Source: Telopea speciosissima
Lineage: Eukaryota > Streptophyta > Magnoliopsida > Proteales > Proteaceae
Reading direction: 5' to 3'
NCBI RefSeq assembly: GCF_018873765.1
Contig: NC_057920.1
Coordinates: 11,111,307 to 11,175,306, forward strand
Length of the DNA: 64,000 nt
The notes beneath the pieces are model-generated. The model was given only the letters and a program-made list of their open reading frames with translations, ran no database searches and was not told the origin of the DNA. Position 1 is the stretch's first letter. Every line of letters starts with the position of its first letter. Made by a program: the position numbers and the translations under genes. Positions 10,410 through 21,819 of this stretch are shown here, piece by piece.

Positions 10410-11924
10410 GGGCAAATTTCACAGACACCCCCTATAACTATTCGAAATGGTAAATACACCCTAAATTTTATTAAAATATCAATTTTCCTCCTGACGTTAA
10501 GCAAGGTTACCTCCAAAATTAAAATGTCGATTTTACCCTCTTAATAATTTAAATACAAATGACTAAGATTCCATCATCTTCCCAAATCGAACTTCCTCAT
10601 CACCACCACTGTCTCTCCGACCGCCACTGATTTTACTTCCACAGGTTATCTCACCACCACCACCACCACCTTTCTTTCCGGTACCGCCGCCACTGATTTT
10701 AGTGCCCTGAAAGCTGGTGATGGAAGAAGAGTCTCTTCTGAAGCACTGCAACGGCTTAGGCAAGCTGTGGGCGTCGTCGTATAGAAAGCCATTACCAACT
10801 ATTTTCGCTCCTCTCCTCACTGCAACAGCTAAGTCGCCGTAGCCGGAGCAGGTGATGGTCTCCTTTTCTTTTAAGCTTGCTCCACTGGTTGCAGGTGAAG
10901 ATGTGTCCTATTTGGTTCATCTTCTCCCCCCTTCTGGTTCCCCCCTCCCTCCCCCACCACCAAATTCTTTCTTTTTCGATTTTTTTTTGGTCTCGGCTCT
11001 TCTTCTCTCTTCTGAATAGAAATAGTATGAATTGATGGAAGTTGGTTACAGTTGAGGCATACTGTTTTAAGATCATGGGTTCTTACAGGAAAGCTAAGCT
11101 TGCTGTTGATGCCTTTCGGGGCTTCGCTTCGAGGATCATAACCCGAGCTCCGATTGGAGAGGCAAGCCAGGGATTCAAGCGCCAGCCTCATTCTTCGATT
11201 TCTGGAACTGGGAACGCTAGGACTTTTGGCCTTTCTGGTTCATCCTTGATTTCCTGGAGAACAAATCTTCAAATTGGAGGGAAACAGAGTCATCACCTTC
11301 CCTTTCTTGGCTATGGGAAGAGATTCTACTATGTAGATCGGTATCGAGTTCAGCATTTCAGACCCAGAGGCCCTAACCGATGGTTCCAAAAACCACGGAT
11401 CGTGCTCGTTGTTGTTCTTGTCGGTTCAGGTGTGTTGATTACTGTTTACTTTGGGAGTTTGGAGACAATTCCTTATGCAGGACGGAATCATTTCGTGCTT
11501 TTGCCGAAGAGGATTGAGAGGCAGATTGGAGAAACTCAGTTTCAGCAGTTGAAGGCTGAGTTCAAGGGAAAGATCCTTCCTGCTATACACCCTGAGAGTG
11601 TTCAGTTGCAAATGCCTCTGCTTCATCTCACTGATAATCAACTGGGTATCTTCCAATCGCCCAAACCCTCTTTCTAAGTTCCTCTCTGGTTTGTATTTGG
11701 GATATTGGGGATTTAACCTTAAGGGTATAATAGAAAGTTCACCCTATGGTAAGGGTAATTTTGTCATTATAAAAGAGTTAACAACCACTTAACTTCACAG
11801 ACCTAACAGAGTGGACTAAGTTGAAGTAAAAATATAAAATAAGGGTAATTTGTGTTATTTTGATAAAATTTAGGGTGCACTTATCATTTCCAATAGTTAT
11901 AGGGATTGTCCGTGAAATTTGCCC
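10410..11924 (+). mobile_element. Pack-MULE (Mutator-like transposon with captured host gene sequence)
   Basis: A 1515-bp element. The left end reads GGGCAAATTTCACAGACA and the right end is its inverse (TGTCCGTGAAATTTGCCC). Homology between the ends continues inward for roughly 75-90 bp (CCCTATAACTATT, then CACCCTAAATTTTAT). The flanks are TAAATTTTC (10401-10409) and TAAATTTTA (11925-11933), a 9-bp target duplication with one mismatch, as expected for Mutator-like elements. No transposase is present. The interior holds an OMA1-like exon fragment (11075-11677) and an unidentified GC-rich segment (about 10560-10900). This is the classic architecture of a Pack-MULE. Confidence 0.88.
11075..11677 (+). 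pseudogene. Captured N-terminal fragment of OMA1-like mitochondrial metalloprotease
   Basis: ATG at 11075 opens a 200-codon frame beginning MGSYRKAKLAVDAFRGFASR, an Arg-rich presequence-like start. It continues with RFYYVDRYRVQHFRPRGP, then a hydrophobic segment (IVLVVVLVGSGVLITVYFG) and GETQFQQLKAEFKGKILPA. From memory this matches the N-terminus of plant OMA1 homologues (peptidase family M48, inner mitochondrial membrane). The similarity stops near IHPESV, after which the frame runs through unrelated residues to TAA. The zinc-binding HExxH protease domain is absent, so it cannot be an active protease. It sits inside the Pack-MULE. It could still encode a small membrane-anchored mitochondrial protein, which is untested. 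Confidence 0.82.
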
Positions 11925-11939
11925 TAAATTTTATTAGGT

Positions 11940-13280
11940 ATGTGAGTATTGTTGTAGTCTGGGGCGGTTACTATAATTGAGAGGGTGTTGTAGTGGGTTG
12001 TTCTACTAGTTATCCTAAATGGTAGGGGTGGTTAACCATGGTGGATAGTTACTCGAGTTCGGTTCCTTTGCATGTACCAACAGGTGAACATACATGTGAG
12101 AGCCAATCACCTGTTATATTTTTGCCATTTACAAGGGGAGGAGAGGTTTTTATGGAAAGAAAATTAAAATGTGATTGGCTTTGAGATGTACGTTCACCTG
12201 TTGGTACGTGCAGATGATCCATTCGCTAGTTACTTGCAATTGTGTTGTTTTTAGGATTGTTATGTAATGGAAAGACATCTCCATGGGGATCAAGTTGTTG
12301 AACCCAAAAATCAAAACATAATCTTTTGTATGAGGAGGTCGCCTTTATACGGTAAAATTTCCTTTCTATCCCATCTCTCTTATTCTAAAATATGCAACCG
12401 GTACTTATCAAGTGGTATTAAAGCATCAGGTACTAGACGAGGTCAAGACTTCCTAGTGTAACGCTCCACACACACACCACTAGCATGATAGTGTCCGTTT
12501 TGACCCATGGGCTTCATGGTTTCAAAAGGCCTCATGCTAAGGTGGGGTACTTGAGATGTGGGACTAAAGTTTGCACTCCCTCGACAATTTCTTAAACTCT
12601 TTGGTACTATGTCCTTTTTTTGTAGGACCTCTCAACAATCTTCCAGACTGACCAGTACTATGCCGTCCCTTGGTGTCATACCCAATCTTCCATGTTTTAC
12701 TTTTAAAGAAAAAGTTAGGGGATGGCGTCCATGGTCACTGCACCTTATCTATCTTTGTTACAAGATTAGGATTTCATGAACATCCTCAAGCAATCCTTGA
12801 TAGCTGAATGAAAGAAAGAAATCCTTATTCATGGAGTGGCTTATCTCCTATAGTAGCAAGGTGGGAAGAGCTCGAAGATATCAAGAAGCAATCTACAAAT
12901 TTGGATATTGAGGACAAGCCCGAATTTTAAGGAGGAAGCCAGGAAGGAATGTTACGTGATAGATTAGTGTGTGGGTGTTGTTGTAGTGTGGGGCAATTAC
13001 TATAATTGAGGGGTGTTGTAGTGGGTAGTTCTAGTAGTTATCCAAAATAGTAGGGTGGTTAACCATAGTGGATAGGTTACCCGCAGTAGTATTGTTTTAG
13101 GGTTGTTATTTTAATGGAAAGACATCTCCTTGGGGGATCAAATGTTGAACCCAAAGTCAATCCCAATCTTTTGTATGAGGAGGTCACCGCTACCCAACCA
13201 AATTTTCCTTCTCTCCATCTCTCTTGTTCCAAGATACGTAATTGATACGTATCAGTGTGGTATCAAAGTAGCCGATCCTC
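11940..13280 (+). mobile_element. LTR retrotransposon fossil with two direct LTR-like repeats
   Basis: Two direct repeats start near 11944 and 12960 (both with GTAGTGGGT.GTTCTA.TAGTTATCC, then GGAAAGACATCTCC and CTTTTGTATGAGGAGGTC). Each ends in a TGGTAT.AAAG motif resembling a primer-binding site for initiator tRNA-Met. The internal part is only about 530 bp with no recognisable protein, so the element is internally deleted and non-autonomous. It is broken. The first repeat is interrupted by a small MITE and the 3' side by a TIR element. Confidence 0.55.
12070..12211. mobile_element. MITE inserted in an LTR-like repeat
   Basis: Terminal inverted repeats of about 40 bp: GCATGTACCAACAGGTGAAC on the left and GTTCACCTGTTGGTACGTGC on the right, then AGCCAATCAC against GTGATTGGCT. 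It is absent at the matching place in the second LTR-like repeat (around 13080), so it inserted after the two repeats separated. Confidence 0.72.
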
Positions 13281-13289
13281 AGTCCCAAC

Positions 13290-14182
13290 TAAGGGTGTCA
13301 ATTGGGATAGTTCCCGGTATTTGGGATGGGACAGTACCGGTACCGGTACCAAAAGTGCCAATCCCAGTACCGTCCCATTTAGTTAATGGCACCAGACCTA
13401 GATCCCAGTCCTGATTACTAGCGGGACGGGACGGTACCAGTGCTTAAACGGTTCTAGGCACTATAGAAAAAGTGAAAAGAAGTTTAATTGTTTCTAACAA
13501 GGCGGGTTTATTAGTGTTGTAGAATTTTTCACTATCATGAAATCTAAGTTGTCTACTGATTTTTATAAAGCAACTTAAATTATGAAATCATAGTTTTATT
13601 TCTTCAAACTCCCTAAGATCACATGTAATAAGTTTCTTATTTTTTTAAATCTAGAGAAGTTCTACAAAATGGAAGAATCCCGTTGTGTTTCCTCTTTGAT
13701 TTTTCCAAACAAAACTCTATTTATCACACATGTCACATGGTAGTATCGTACGAAATATGAAGTGCAAAAAGGAAGAACCTGGTAGATGTAGATGGTCGAG
13801 GGAGGAGGGAGTAGCATTGTTGCAGGTTCTGTGAGGAGAGACTTCAAGTTACGGCTGTTGGCTTGTTGTTCCTCTTCGTATTCAAAAGGCAATTAGTGAA
13901 ACTCTAATGAGTCATAATTCTTATACCTTTTATTTTGTTTTAAAAAAAAAAGATCTTATATACTCTTTCTTTTTAAACGATACTAGTAGTTTCGGTACCA
14001 TCCGGTACCTAATTGGTATTTCGGTACTGGTGCCGTTGGGAATCCCATCCTAGAACCGTCCCATCCCATTTATCATTCGGTACCAAAATCAAATACCAGT
14101 ACTGTTCCATTTACTAATGGGATGGTCGGGTACCGAGTTTTAGCGGCACGGATCCCAGTTTCTGTCCTAAATTGACATCTTT
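13290..14182. mobile_element. Non-autonomous TIR transposon with GGTACC-rich ends
   Basis: An 893-bp element flanked by identical AGTCCCAAC (13281-13289 and 14183-14191), a 9-bp target duplication. The ends are TAAGGGTGTCAATTGGGA and the inverse of AAAGATGTCAATTTAGGA. Both sub-terminal regions are dense in GGTACCGGTACC- and GGGATGGGAC-type short motifs in inverse orientation; the middle is AT-rich. There is no transposase. The 9-bp duplication points to a Mutator-like mover, though hAT-like relatives share the GGGTGTCAA end. Confidence 0.75.
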
Positions 14183-14213
14183 AGTCCCAACCCTAGCATG
14201 AGGGCGACCTGGT

Positions 14214-14455
14214 CATGGTTCTAAGTATCGGTATCGGATTGCGCATATTCGTTTCAATTTTGCACCTTGCCAATCTCAATACCGTATCAGTGACATGGTA
14301 CAAACAAGGACTAAATCGATAAATAAATAATTAAAAAAAAACCCTATTTTTAAAGGAAAATTAGGGGTAAAATTTGATACGGCCGATCCTTGCCGATTCC
14401 ATATCAGTTTATGAGTTAATCGATAACTGTTCCATTACCGTGCACTGAAACCATG
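14214..14455. mobile_element. hAT-like MITE, 'TATCGG' family copy 2
   Basis: The ends are CATGGTTCTAAGTATCGGTA and the inverse of CATGGTTTCAGTGCACGGTA. It is 242 bp, non-coding and the same family as 26936..27167. It lies just right of the GGTACC element. Confidence 0.65.
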
Positions 14456-15290
14456 GACCTGGTGCTAGAGTGAAGTCACTAGGAAACGATTACCTACCAC
14501 CATATAGAAACACTGGTGCAGAGGAGAGCCGCTGAGAAAGGCTTACTTGATTTGTAGTAGGCTATCGTGGACGTCAGTTTGGAAGCTGTGATGGATTGTT
14601 ACTATTCTATATTAGCCATGGGAGCTGATCCCAGGTCGGTTGGCTTCCCAAGTGGGGTGCATTGGGCAATGCACTGTACTTGAGGGAAAAATCCTCTATA
14701 ATGCCTTAATCTTGCGGTATTTTACAATTCGGGTCTGAGAGCTCAACACGTGGAAGATGCGACATCCAACAGTGCCGAACTCAAGAAAAAAAAAAAAAAA
14801 ACAAAAACTGGGTCAATCGAACTCTTTGGATGAAGAATGCTCTCAGACGCCAACTGCAAGGCGCCGCAAGATGAATTTTTATCCTATGCAACAGCAAGAT
14901 GAAGGATTTGGGAGAAGATTTGCAGAGAATTTTAATCCGCAATTGAGAGGATAAATTTCCATGGAATTGTACACTTTAGCTTCAGAACTTTGAAGGAGTA
15001 AAGAAAATTATCGAGAGAGGGAAAAAGTAATTTTGGTGGCAGCCCAAGAGTCACCAGCAGATTGAGCAATCTGAGGACCTCGGGAATCCGAAGAAGTTTG
15101 AAGGAGTAATGAAACGATGGATGGTTCGCATTCCAATCCAAAAAGGGGCAGCCACAAGTTTCTCTTTTCGTTTCATCTTCTTCTTAGATTCATTCGGCGT
15201 GGAATGTGGAACCTGCAGTCTCCAGTTTCAGTCGAGCCCTAGCGCAATCAAAAGTGTCTGTCACATAAACCTTCCTTGGTGATCGATTCA

Positions 15291-18200
15291 ATGTTTAACC
15301 AGAGAAATCGTCTTAGTCTCCCGGCGGGAAAATGTCATTTCTTCAAGATCAGTCTCCAGGCCAATATTCGATATCGACGGCTAGTAATCTCTCTTTCTCT
15401 CTCTTGCTCTGTCTTATATACTCTGGTTTTATATTTCTGATATATGATTATGACACTTTAGAAAAAAAAATGCTGGATATTATAGAAGTTCAGCTGTTTA
15501 TGCTTGTGTTGATCTTTTAGTTCATAATGAATCATGAAGTTCCGGTCCATTCAGAGTAGGGGATGGAAGAATCCTTGCTCTGAGTTCACTTCTAATTTTG
15601 AAAGTAATGTTGGCTGAAGCGTTCTTGCATGCGAAAAATTGATTGAGGTGGAGATCAAAATCACTTCTCGTAGAGTCATTTTATGCACATCACTATCTCT
15701 TTCAACTCCTTCAATCTGAACCAATTCACCCCTTCGAAGTTCAAACTGAAGCATTCAAAGACCTTGGTGAACATGTTCATGTCACCTTAAACAATATTTT
15801 TCTAAATTATCTTTAATTTGTTCATTCCTTATTTTATTTTCCCTGTGTATCACTAATTTATCTCAACATCCTCATTTTAGCTAAACTAAGTTTATTTCTC
15901 TTTCCTTACTACCCAACATTTAAACTTCTTGCAGCATTACTGGTCGCTATGAAATTTTTCATTGGGTTTTAATGAAACACGTTGATCATACAACACTCCG
16001 GATGCACCCCTACACTTCATTCATCGTATTTTAGTTTTTTTTTGTGTAATATTATGCTCTGTTTCTCTTTCTTTATTTATGATTGAATCCTAGGTATCTA
16101 AAATTTTCACTCTATGCTATCTCCCTATCATCAATTTTCATCATCCTATTTTCAGTTCTATTGTTATTAAAGTTATACCCTTTCTTTTCTTTTTTTTAAT
16201 TTACTTATCCTAAAAACTTTTAATTACAGTGTTAATCTCCATAATTCTAACTTCGCATTTGTCCTTGTTTGTTTTCAATCACTAAAGCAATATAATCAGC
16301 AAAAAAAAAAAACACCAAGGGATCTGATTTTATTATCTCTAGTCAGGTCATATATGATTAACACAAACTAAATATGGGCTTAGAGCTGAGTTGAGATAAA
16401 CAAAGTTTTACAGAGTAGATTGATTAGTTACAAAAGGTGAAGAAGATAGACATTCAATTTTGCAGATATTTGCATGGAGCAGCACAGGAAAAATATAAAT
16501 TTTTATCTGTTATGGACTGGATAAATTTTTAAGAGTAATAGAAAAACAATAGGGTCTGACCCTCTTTGTTGGATCTCATGAGTAAGAATCAAAATGTAAA
16601 AGAAACCTTTTCATCAGAATATATACCATATTCCTCAAGGAAATAAATTGTCACTGGAATGGAATTCTTTTCTTTATTCTAGTATTTAAGATCTGAAAAG
16701 ATAAAGCCAGTGAGGAAAGTGGGCTTTTTATATTTTAATGCTACACAGACAAGAGCAGGCACTAAAGATATGGTGTATCTATTAGCTTCTTCATGTTATT
16801 ATCTCTATTCACTAGCATCTTGTAGATCTGTTAAAACAGGCCGCCGTATAATAGAGATATGGTTGGAATGCGGATGATATGTGGTTGCTGATCTTGGTTG
16901 GATTAAAATGTCTATCCCTTCTCAACTTTGTCGATATAACTCAGAGGCAGTGCCCATCACCCCAGATAGCTTCTTCCTCAGTAAAGGCATACTCAAGTTT
17001 TCTTTTCATTTATCCCTTCTTGTTGCTCTTGCACTTCCCCTCTCCCTCTTTCCCCCACACTCCACCCCCCCCCCCTCCCCAACCAAAAAAAAAGAAAGAA
17101 ACATCTCATCTATGTCCTGTAAGAAATTTAAAAGAGGTACCCAAATTTCTTCCAAAATTTTGTTTAACTGATTTGATTTGATTTCGTGAGCAAATTACAA
17201 TATACTTTTTCAGCGGTAAATTAGAGATCTCTTTGATTTAGTCTCATTTAGATATTTCAGACCATAAATTTTCATCTTTTATTTTTATGCTAATTTCTTG
17301 TCACCCTCCTCCCAAAAAAATATAACAATAATAATAATAATTAGGATAATAAGTTTAAAAAAATTCTCAATTACCAGAAATTATACTAGTTACCTGTTGA
17401 GTTGCTAGTTATCAACTTATTATTCTATAACAATTTCAATGTGTCAAAATTAGAAAAAGCGCTTTCTCCTTTCCAACTTTAATCACTGAAAACTGCTTAA
17501 ATCATGCTTTAGCATCTTTATTATTTGTTTTGATATCGATGCAACTTCCTAGGTGTTATCCCAATCATTTTCCAGAAAGTAACTCTCATTTATTCATCCA
17601 GACCACTGATGCAAGTTGTTTTGGTGGCACATTCAGCTATTGAAATTTTTACAGAGAATTGTATTACTCCTTTTAGAAAGCATTGAAGACCTTTATTACA
17701 GTGCTAGCATCAGTAGATATCTATTTAGAACTGCCTGGCATTAGAGGAAAATAATTCTTTTTCCTTGTATAATTTATATTAAACTTACTTTATTTTTCCC
17801 TCCTTCCCTTTCTCAGAGGATTCCTGGAAAGTTTGTCAGGGAATTCAGAGACGAACTTTCTGACATTGCAGTTCTCCAGGTTCCCAGTGGGAAAATATGG
17901 TCTATAGGATTAAGTAAATCCAATGTGGAGGTTTGGTTTGATAAAGGCTGGCAGGAATTTGTAGACTACTATTCTATACTTGAGAATCACTTTTTAGTTT
18001 TCAGATATGATGGGAATTCAAATTTTTATGTTTGTATATTTGATACAAATGCTTGCGAGATAGAATATCCATGTGATATTATGGATTATGAAGAAAACAA
18101 TCCCAAGGGTGGATGCCAAATTGAGGAAATCGAAGAGCAGTCTTGTGAAGAAATCTTTGATGTTCCTCCAAGGCCAAGCAAAACTACTGCTGTTTCAAGA

Positions 18201-19295
18201 AAGGTGATGAGTTATGAACCACAAGAGAAAAGAATGACTAAAAGTAGAGGTAATCCATCATCTCCATGTATTACAAACTTAATGCCTATATAATGCAGTT
18301 TGATGAGGTGCAGACTATTTCACATAATTTGGTGTACAAAAATGCAGAAAAATTTGGTTTGAGACTGAAGCAAGAAGAGAATAAGAACATGCCTTCTGCT
18401 CAAAGGTATGTACATGCAATGGATTCAGTGTCAAGAAGGCCTATTATCGCCCAGGAAAGAGAACTAGAGCTTCAAGCGGCCATAGCTTTCAAGTCTACAA
18501 ACCCTTTCTGCACGGTGAAAATGCAACCATCTTATGTGTCTCGTCGTTTTATGTTGGTGAGCTCCAAACTTAAACTCGTTCAAAGTTTGGGTACCTTGTA
18601 ATCATCACTCATCATATATTCTACTGCTTTCCACTTTTATATTGGACTAGTGAAGGAAACCAAATATCGTCTTTGTGGGTAGACCACACACATTTCCTTG
18701 CAGAAGCAGGAGCATAAAGGATTCATACCTAAACCTTTGTTCAACTTTGTTTCTGTTGTATTCTTAAATCTAACAAAGTTCAACCAATCAATTTCTATGA
18801 ATTCTGCAGAATGTGCCGAGAAGCTTTGCCAGGACATTTGTGACAGGGACCTATGAGGGAGTCACACTCCAGGTTCCAGATGGAAGAAGGTGGCATGTGT
18901 ACTGCTGCCCTTCACCTGGAAGCGGCACCAAGATAACAAAGGGGTGGAAAGGGTTTGCATAGGAGAATAATTTGGAAGAAGGTGATATTTGCATCTTCGA
19001 GCGAGTTAAGAAGAGCCCTATTGAGTTGAAAGTGTTCATATACCGACTCACTGAATATGTGAAAGCACAAAAAAGTTAGGTAAGTCAGTGGTTGCATTAG
19101 ACTGTAACTGAAAATAGTAAATTTAGAAATTTAGAAATAATTAAAAAGACAAAACATAAAAAATAGAATGAATCATAAATTAATGATGCATTGAGATAAT
19201 ACACAGTTGCAAATCACACCCTTATTGCTTCAACAAATACAATGTGGATGTAGTAACTACAAATATGGGTATTTTTTTATGCAGCTGAAGGATGA
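15291..19295 (+). pseudogene. REM-type B3 gene C: tandem copy of gene B with broken second B3 domain
   Basis: Exons by comparison with gene B: 15291..15383, 17817..18249, 18348..18556, 18810 onward, and a tiny last exon near 19285..19295. Exon 1 starts MFNQRNRLSLPAGKCHFFKI. B3 domain 1 is intact (RIPGKFVREF, VLQVPSGKIW, FLVFRYDGNSNF). Exon 4 begins NVPRSFARTF but meets TAG at 18960-18962, where gene B has CAG. Near the exon end an extra two bases relative to B also shift the frame. The predicted product stops after 295 aa, losing the last third of B3 domain 2. Promoter, introns and 3' flank are colinear with gene B. It may be a pseudogene or a truncated factor with one complete DNA-binding domain; expression would decide. 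Confidence 0.8.
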
Positions 19296-19299
19296 TATA

Positions 19300-20680
19300 T
19301 GCCAATGTCGGATCTAAGTAGATCGAGGCTAAAGATTTTCCTGGAGGGGATGTGCCATTTTTTCTAATGATATGATTCCACAATTTCACTGAAAATTGTG
19401 ATAACTCTTTTTACCTTTAATGTATGTCAAATGCGAAAGCTACAATATGAACCATCTAGTGACAGTAATTTTCTATGGGCACTTACAATATCTACTGAAC
19501 ATGACTTGTTTCTGAGCTAGCTTTGATCAATTCCCAACTTTTCTCCCCTTTAATTATCTTCCATATAGGATATAATTTAGTTGTATTATCCAGGTTTTAG
19601 ACCTTGAGAATTGAGAGAGTTACAGCTTTATTACATCTACAGAGTCTGTTAGAAGGATAATTGATTGATTGTTGACTGGCTTTAGCATTTCTTAGAAGAT
19701 GCTTCAATGGGGATATTTGTATGTGTCATATTTTAGAGCAAACTTTCTTTTAAGTGATAGTGACTGTCATTTTAAATTCTGTACTGGATCTGGGTTTAGA
19801 AAAATAACCCTCCATTTTAGTAAGGTTATTACTAATACTCTTAGTATTGAGTATAATAGAAGAAAAGTCAGTCTATTCATGTCTATGGTGGACATAATAA
19901 ATAGGAGTGCTTACTTTGAAATTTGAATGCATTTTTTTCTCAACAGCAACCTAAAATATGGATGAATGACATAAGAGTTGATGGAATGCTTTTATTTATA
20001 GAAATGCCAGTTTATCAATATTGAAGGTTTCTCCTAGACTGCCCACTTAGGATACCCTTTCTGTTTAGCCAAATATCCACTTGGCACATCAAATGGAATT
20101 AATTGAATTGAAATTTTGTGTAGAGGTAGGTAGATTCCAATGTCCCTGATTCATAACCAAAGATTCAATCCAAGTAGAGCTTGCTAAGTGGCAAATTAAA
20201 GCCTAAGGAATCTTGAATTAAAAATAAAACTATGGTTGAAAAGAAATAAATGACTTAAAATATGAGGGTAAATACCACTAAAGGTCTTCCAACTCGATCT
20301 TTTTGTTTTTTACAAATCCTTTCTGTGAACCATTTAATTGGATCTTGTAATGTTTAGAGATCTGTCACTGGTTCCCCCTTTCCCATTACCCTCAATTGAG
20401 CTTTGGTGTATCCCTCCCTCATTACCATGTTCGACCTCTCCTTGTGGTCTTTTACTTTTTAATCTTTCTGTGCACATCCTCTCTGGTGCGCATCCTACGG
20501 TTGGCACACCTGGCTTGCATCCTAGTGCGCTACCCATCCGTCAGATGCACATTGGAGAGGGGATCTGATGATAGGAGCCGAAGGCGGAACTTTTGCTGCC
20601 AAGTAAGCCACCACATGGCAGAAAAAGAAGGTCCATGGTCTCCGTCATTGTTGCAAGTAAAAGCTAAGGGAAAGTAAAAT
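19300..20680. other. 3' flank of gene C, no gene
   Basis: Diverged copy of the 3' flank of gene B up to about 20250, then unique non-coding sequence. ORFs around 20330-20700 show no domain or codon pattern I recognise. Confidence 0.5.
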
Positions 20681-20689
20681 AAGTAGGTG

Positions 20690-20775
20690 CGTTTCATGCC
20701 CATGCTCACCAAGAGGTCTCGAGTTCGAGTCTCCTAGCTGGTACCTTATCCCCTCCCCGATTCGATCCCCCCTTT
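20690..20775 (+). mobile_element. Possible tRNA-derived SINE remnant
   Basis: GAGGTCTCGAGTTCGAGTCTC resembles a Pol III B box (GGTTCGANTCC). It is followed by a pyrimidine-rich 3' part and an A-rich tail with TATATATA. No convincing A box is visible, so this is a weak call. Confidence 0.3.
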
Positions 20776-20889
20776 ATACAAAAAATATATATAAAGCTCC
20801 CAATTCCAACAACAAAAAAAAAAAAAAGAAGTTAAAAGTTAAGGGAAAGTAAAATAAGTTTTTAAAAATAATTTTTTTTGACAAAATTA

Positions 20890-21240
20890 TGATTGTGGAG
20901 AGAGAACGCTACTTGGTCCCGTTGGTCCCTATATAGGAACCAATGGGATCACACGCCAAAGCATCCAATATGGGTGTCAGGGCCACGGGGTGGTCATTTT
21001 GCCTCCCATTTGGTTGGGTGTAAGAGCTGCCACTAAGTAGCCTTCTTTTTCCTCCAAAAGGATCCTGTCCAACACCCTGCCCAGGCTGCATGTGCAGTGC
21101 TAGACACAGTGAGGCATGAAAAGACTGTCTCACCCTTGCTCGGGCAGGAGTGAGGCAATCTTTTCATGCCTCACTGTGTCTGGCGCTACAGGTGCAGCCC
21201 GGGCAGGGGTGAGGCGGTCTTTTTCCTAGCTACCTCAAAC
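20890..21240. mobile_element. Two adjacent or nested foldback MITEs
   Basis: The first (about 20892-21053) pairs GAACGCTACTTGGT with the inverse CCACTAAGTAGC. The second (about 21054-21235) has arms of about 46 bp around TAGACACAGTGAGGCATGAA and its inverse, with CCCTGCCC and GGGCAGGGGTGAGG outside. No coding sequence. Target duplications are not evident, so the nesting order is unclear. Confidence 0.6.
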
Positions 21241-21258
21241 TATTATTAATTATGTTAA

Positions 21259-21428
21259 GGAAAAAAGATCTCTGTCCGGGAGTGTGACCTATGCTAGCAC
21301 TTCCATGAGTCTATCTCTCTCCTCCCCATGTGAAAAGACACCCCCTGCCACCTTGTTTTAAGGAGGAGAGAGATAGACTCATGAGAGTGTTGGTGTCCGC
21401 CACACTCCCGAACAGAAAATTGCTTCCC
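21259..21428. mobile_element. Mutator-type MITE with perfect 9-bp target duplication
   Basis: Flanked by identical TTATGTTAA (21250-21258 and 21429-21437). The terminal inverted repeats are GGAAAAAAGATCTCTGTCCG and the inverse of GGGAAGCAATTTTCTGTTCG. Arms continue through GGGAGTGTG and ATGAGTCTATCTCTCTCCTC to a short loop, so nearly the whole 170 bp is a hairpin. Confidence 0.85.
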
Positions 21429-21609
21429 TTATGTTAATGCAAAAGTTTCTACGCAGTCATCGGATAGGAAATATGGAAAAAAAGACGAGGGGGGGGGGTG
21501 GTTGATGGTTGTGGTGGTTTGGGATCGAAATGAGCAACCCCCTATTTGATGCATTGTCGTTCATTCCCATTCCCAAAACAGCCGTGATTGTAAAATGTAG
21601 TTTAATTTA

Positions 21610-21806
21610 GGGAAAGAGAACGTCACCCGTCACCCGGTGGCACCAGACATGCCACCCCTGCACCCTGACACGAGCACTCAAAATGACCACCACACCCCTG
21701 GTCATGGGGTTCCAGACTTCCAGGGGTGCAGCGGTCATTTCAGGCACCCCTGTGTCAGGGTGCAGCGACAGCATGCGCTGCTTGACCAAGTGGGTTTCTT
21801 TCTCCC
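21610..21806. mobile_element. Mutator-type MITE with perfect 9-bp target duplication
   Basis: Flanked by identical TTTAATTTA (21601-21609 and 21807-21815). The ends are GGGAAAGAGAACG and the inverse of GGGAGAAAGAAAC. The GC-rich interior pairs GGGTGCAG with CTGCACCC-type arms. 197 bp, non-coding. Confidence 0.85.
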
Positions 21807-21819
21807 TTTAATTTAATAA

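Noticed and set aside
20690-20775. A functional tRNA gene at the B-box-like sequence
   Set aside because: No cloverleaf or A box can be formed; at best a SINE relic.
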